A DNA stretch of 64,000 nucleotides from Planctobacterium sp047947135 (GTDB lineage: Bacteria > Pseudomonadota > Gammaproteobacteria > Enterobacterales > Alteromonadaceae): contig CP170457.1 in NCBI GenBank assembly GCA_047947135.1, positions 930,001-994,000 on the forward strand, read 5' to 3'. A model generated the notes under the pieces. That model ran no database searches and had not been told where the DNA came from. It worked only from the letters and a program-made list of their open reading frames with translations. The position numbers and the translations under genes were made by a program. Each line of letters starts with the position of its first letter. The stretch's first letter is position 1. Positions 62,906-64,000 of this stretch are shown here, piece after piece.

Positions 62906-63331
62906 TTAATCTAAAAAGTCGTTGATGTTCCAGTTACCTACGTCGTCGTCTGTACCGGGTTGCAGATCAGGACCATTGCTAAAGATATCAATAGTACCCA
63001 TTTCACCGGGGCTTAATAATTGATAGTCATTGCCCCATGGATCCTGCGGTAAACGACGAATAAAGCCGTCGGTTGGGAAGTTTCGTGGCACCGGCTCTAT
63101 GGTAGGGGCTGTCACCAGCGCTTCCAGGCCTTGCTCTGTGGTTGGGAAGACGTTGTTACGTAATTTATACATTTCCAACGCATTTTCTAATTGTTGAATA
63201 TCGATAGCCGCTTTTTTCAATTTGGCCTCTTCCGTATTGCCCAGAATATTGGGGGCGATAATAGCGGTCATAATACCGATGATGAGAATCACCACCATCA
63301 CTTCAATTAAGCTAAAGCCTTTGTTGTTCAC
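62906..63331 (-). CDS. gspG: Type II secretion major pseudopilin G
   Basis: 141 residues. A prepilin leader MNNKG then FSLIEVMVVILIIGIMTAII with Glu+5. The GspG core PNILGNTEEAKLKKAAIDIQ, then FPTTEQGLEALV, PQDPWGNDYQ and the calcium-binding loop DLQPGTDDDVGNW. It forms the pseudopilus shaft. It lies 15 bp after gspF. Confidence 0.97.
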   Translation of the reverse strand: MNNKGFSLIEVMVVILIIGIMTAIIAPNILGNTEEAKLKKAAIDIQQLENALEMYKLRNNVFPTTEQGLEALVTAPTIEPVPRNFPTDGFIRRLPQDPWGNDYQLLSPGEMGTIDIFSNGPDLQPGTDDDVGNWNINDFLD

Positions 63332-63346
63332 GTTGATACTCCGAAG

Positions 63347-64000
63347 TTAAACGATTGAATTTAGCGACACGATGGGCAATAGAATCGCTAATACAATAAA
63401 AAAGACGATGCCGGCCATCACTAATATCAGTACAGGGCTAAGAATACTCAGGGCAATATTCACCTGCATTTCAAATTCCCGGTCCTGATTGTTTGCTGCT
63501 CTGGCGAGCATCTGTTGTAGTTCACCACTTTTTTCCCCAGAAGCAATCATGTGCATCATCATTGGAGGGAAGACACTGGTTTTACTGAGTGCGACTTTCA
63601 GACTAGAGCCTTCTTGTACTAAAAGAGCAGACTCCAGAATAAGCTTTTTAATGTAATCATTGAGCAGTACTTGCCCAGAAATACGCATGCCTTCCAATAT
63701 CGGTACTGCAGAGGCTGTTAAAATACTCAACGTACTGGCGAAGCGAGAAGTGTTAAGGCCTTTCACTACCTTTCCTAAAACTGGCATGTATAAAATCATC
63801 TTATGGATCTTGAGTCTGAAGCCATCGTTTTTTAAAGCCCGGTTAAACAGCGTAATAAATAAAACAATCGCGACAATGGTATGTACTATATAGGCTTTTA
63901 CCCAATCACTTAATGCGATCAGAAACTGAGTAATACCCGGTAGGTCCTGCCCCATTGTGTCGAATTGTCCAACGATTTTAGGGACGACATAGGTCAGTAG
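63347..64000 (-). CDS. gspF: Type II secretion inner membrane protein F (partial)
   Basis: The last 217 residues are present; the gene runs off the right edge. Codons before the internal Met at 63955 are in frame (LLTYVVPKIVGQFDTMGQ), so that Met is not the start. Two or three membrane helices and the second T2SF domain with GLNTSRFASTLSILTASAVPIL and ASGEKSGELQQML are typical of GspF, the platform protein working with the GspE ATPase. Confidence 0.96.
   Translation of the reverse strand, partial: LLTYVVPKIVGQFDTMGQDLPGITQFLIALSDWVKAYIVHTIVAIVLFITLFNRALKNDGFRLKIHKMILYMPVLGKVVKGLNTSRFASTLSILTASAVPILEGMRISGQVLLNDYIKKLILESALLVQEGSSLKVALSKTSVFPPMMMHMIASGEKSGELQQMLARAANNQDREFEMQVNIALSILSPVLILVMAGIVFFIVLAILLPIVSLNSIV

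Overview
The window comes from a gammaproteobacterium, most likely a marine member of the Alteromonadales (Alteromonas, Aestuariibacter or Bowmanella type). The signs are moderate GC, E. coli-like housekeeping proteins (Kbl, Tdh, PlsB, LexA, NfuA, GreB, FkpA, SlyX, YheS/T/U/V, NudE, YrfG), an aa3-type cytochrome c oxidase cluster with a cytochrome-c-fused subunit II, a TonB receptor and a type II secretion operon. It looks like chromosomal core sequence. I saw no tRNA, rRNA, CRISPR array, insertion sequence or prophage.

Layout. 1-5154: end of a photolyase-type gene, then convergent waaA (Kdo transferase), then the operon kbl-tdh-glpE-glpG. 5158-10619: a FliL-like secreted protein, ubiC-ubiA (start of ubiquinone synthesis), plsB (glycerol-3-phosphate acyltransferase) and lexA with two SOS boxes and a terminator. 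10853-19099: the respiratory block coxB-coxA-cox11-coxC, a small opposite-strand DUF2909 gene, then SURF1, a CxxxC thioredoxin-like protein, ctaA, cyoE and sco. Together these supply the oxidase subunits, heme A synthesis and copper insertion. 19114-23719: polysaccharide deacetylase, MATE transporter and a DUF885 lipoprotein with a strong terminator. 23821-28846: a tight minus-strand operon of TonB receptor, Trp-rich membrane protein, HAD phosphatase and DUF1361 membrane protein, which I cannot assign to a known system. 29055-38499: divergent from it, a signalling cluster with a 2215-residue pseudokinase/ATPase/GAF/hybrid histidine kinase, a REC-GGDEF diguanylate cyclase and a second hybrid kinase.

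38622-45646: small lipoprotein and membrane proteins, nfuA, an M14 peptidase, comF/gntX, bioH, and two genes behind a sigma-28-like promoter, one of them SprA-related. 45701-57721: tex, greB, a structured intergenic region that may encode a small RNA, fkpA, a WD40 lipoprotein, slyX, yheV, yheS, a TIGR02444 gene, yheT, yheU, yceI, cysQ, nudE and yrfG. Many of these lie in the 74-77 min region of the E. coli chromosome, so the window keeps old macro-synteny. 57733-64000: the type II secretion genes gspF (partial) to gspN on the minus strand.

The main structure not explained by genes is a 101-bp dispersed repeat. Its two gap-free copies (23729-23829 and 58532-58632, 86/101 identical) each lie at the 3' end of a minus-strand gene and supply that gene's stop codon. 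One copy separates gspM from gspN. Also notable are the six-hairpin region before the fkpA terminator, the perfect sigma-28 -10 box, the paired SOS boxes, and the TonB operon facing the giant kinase.
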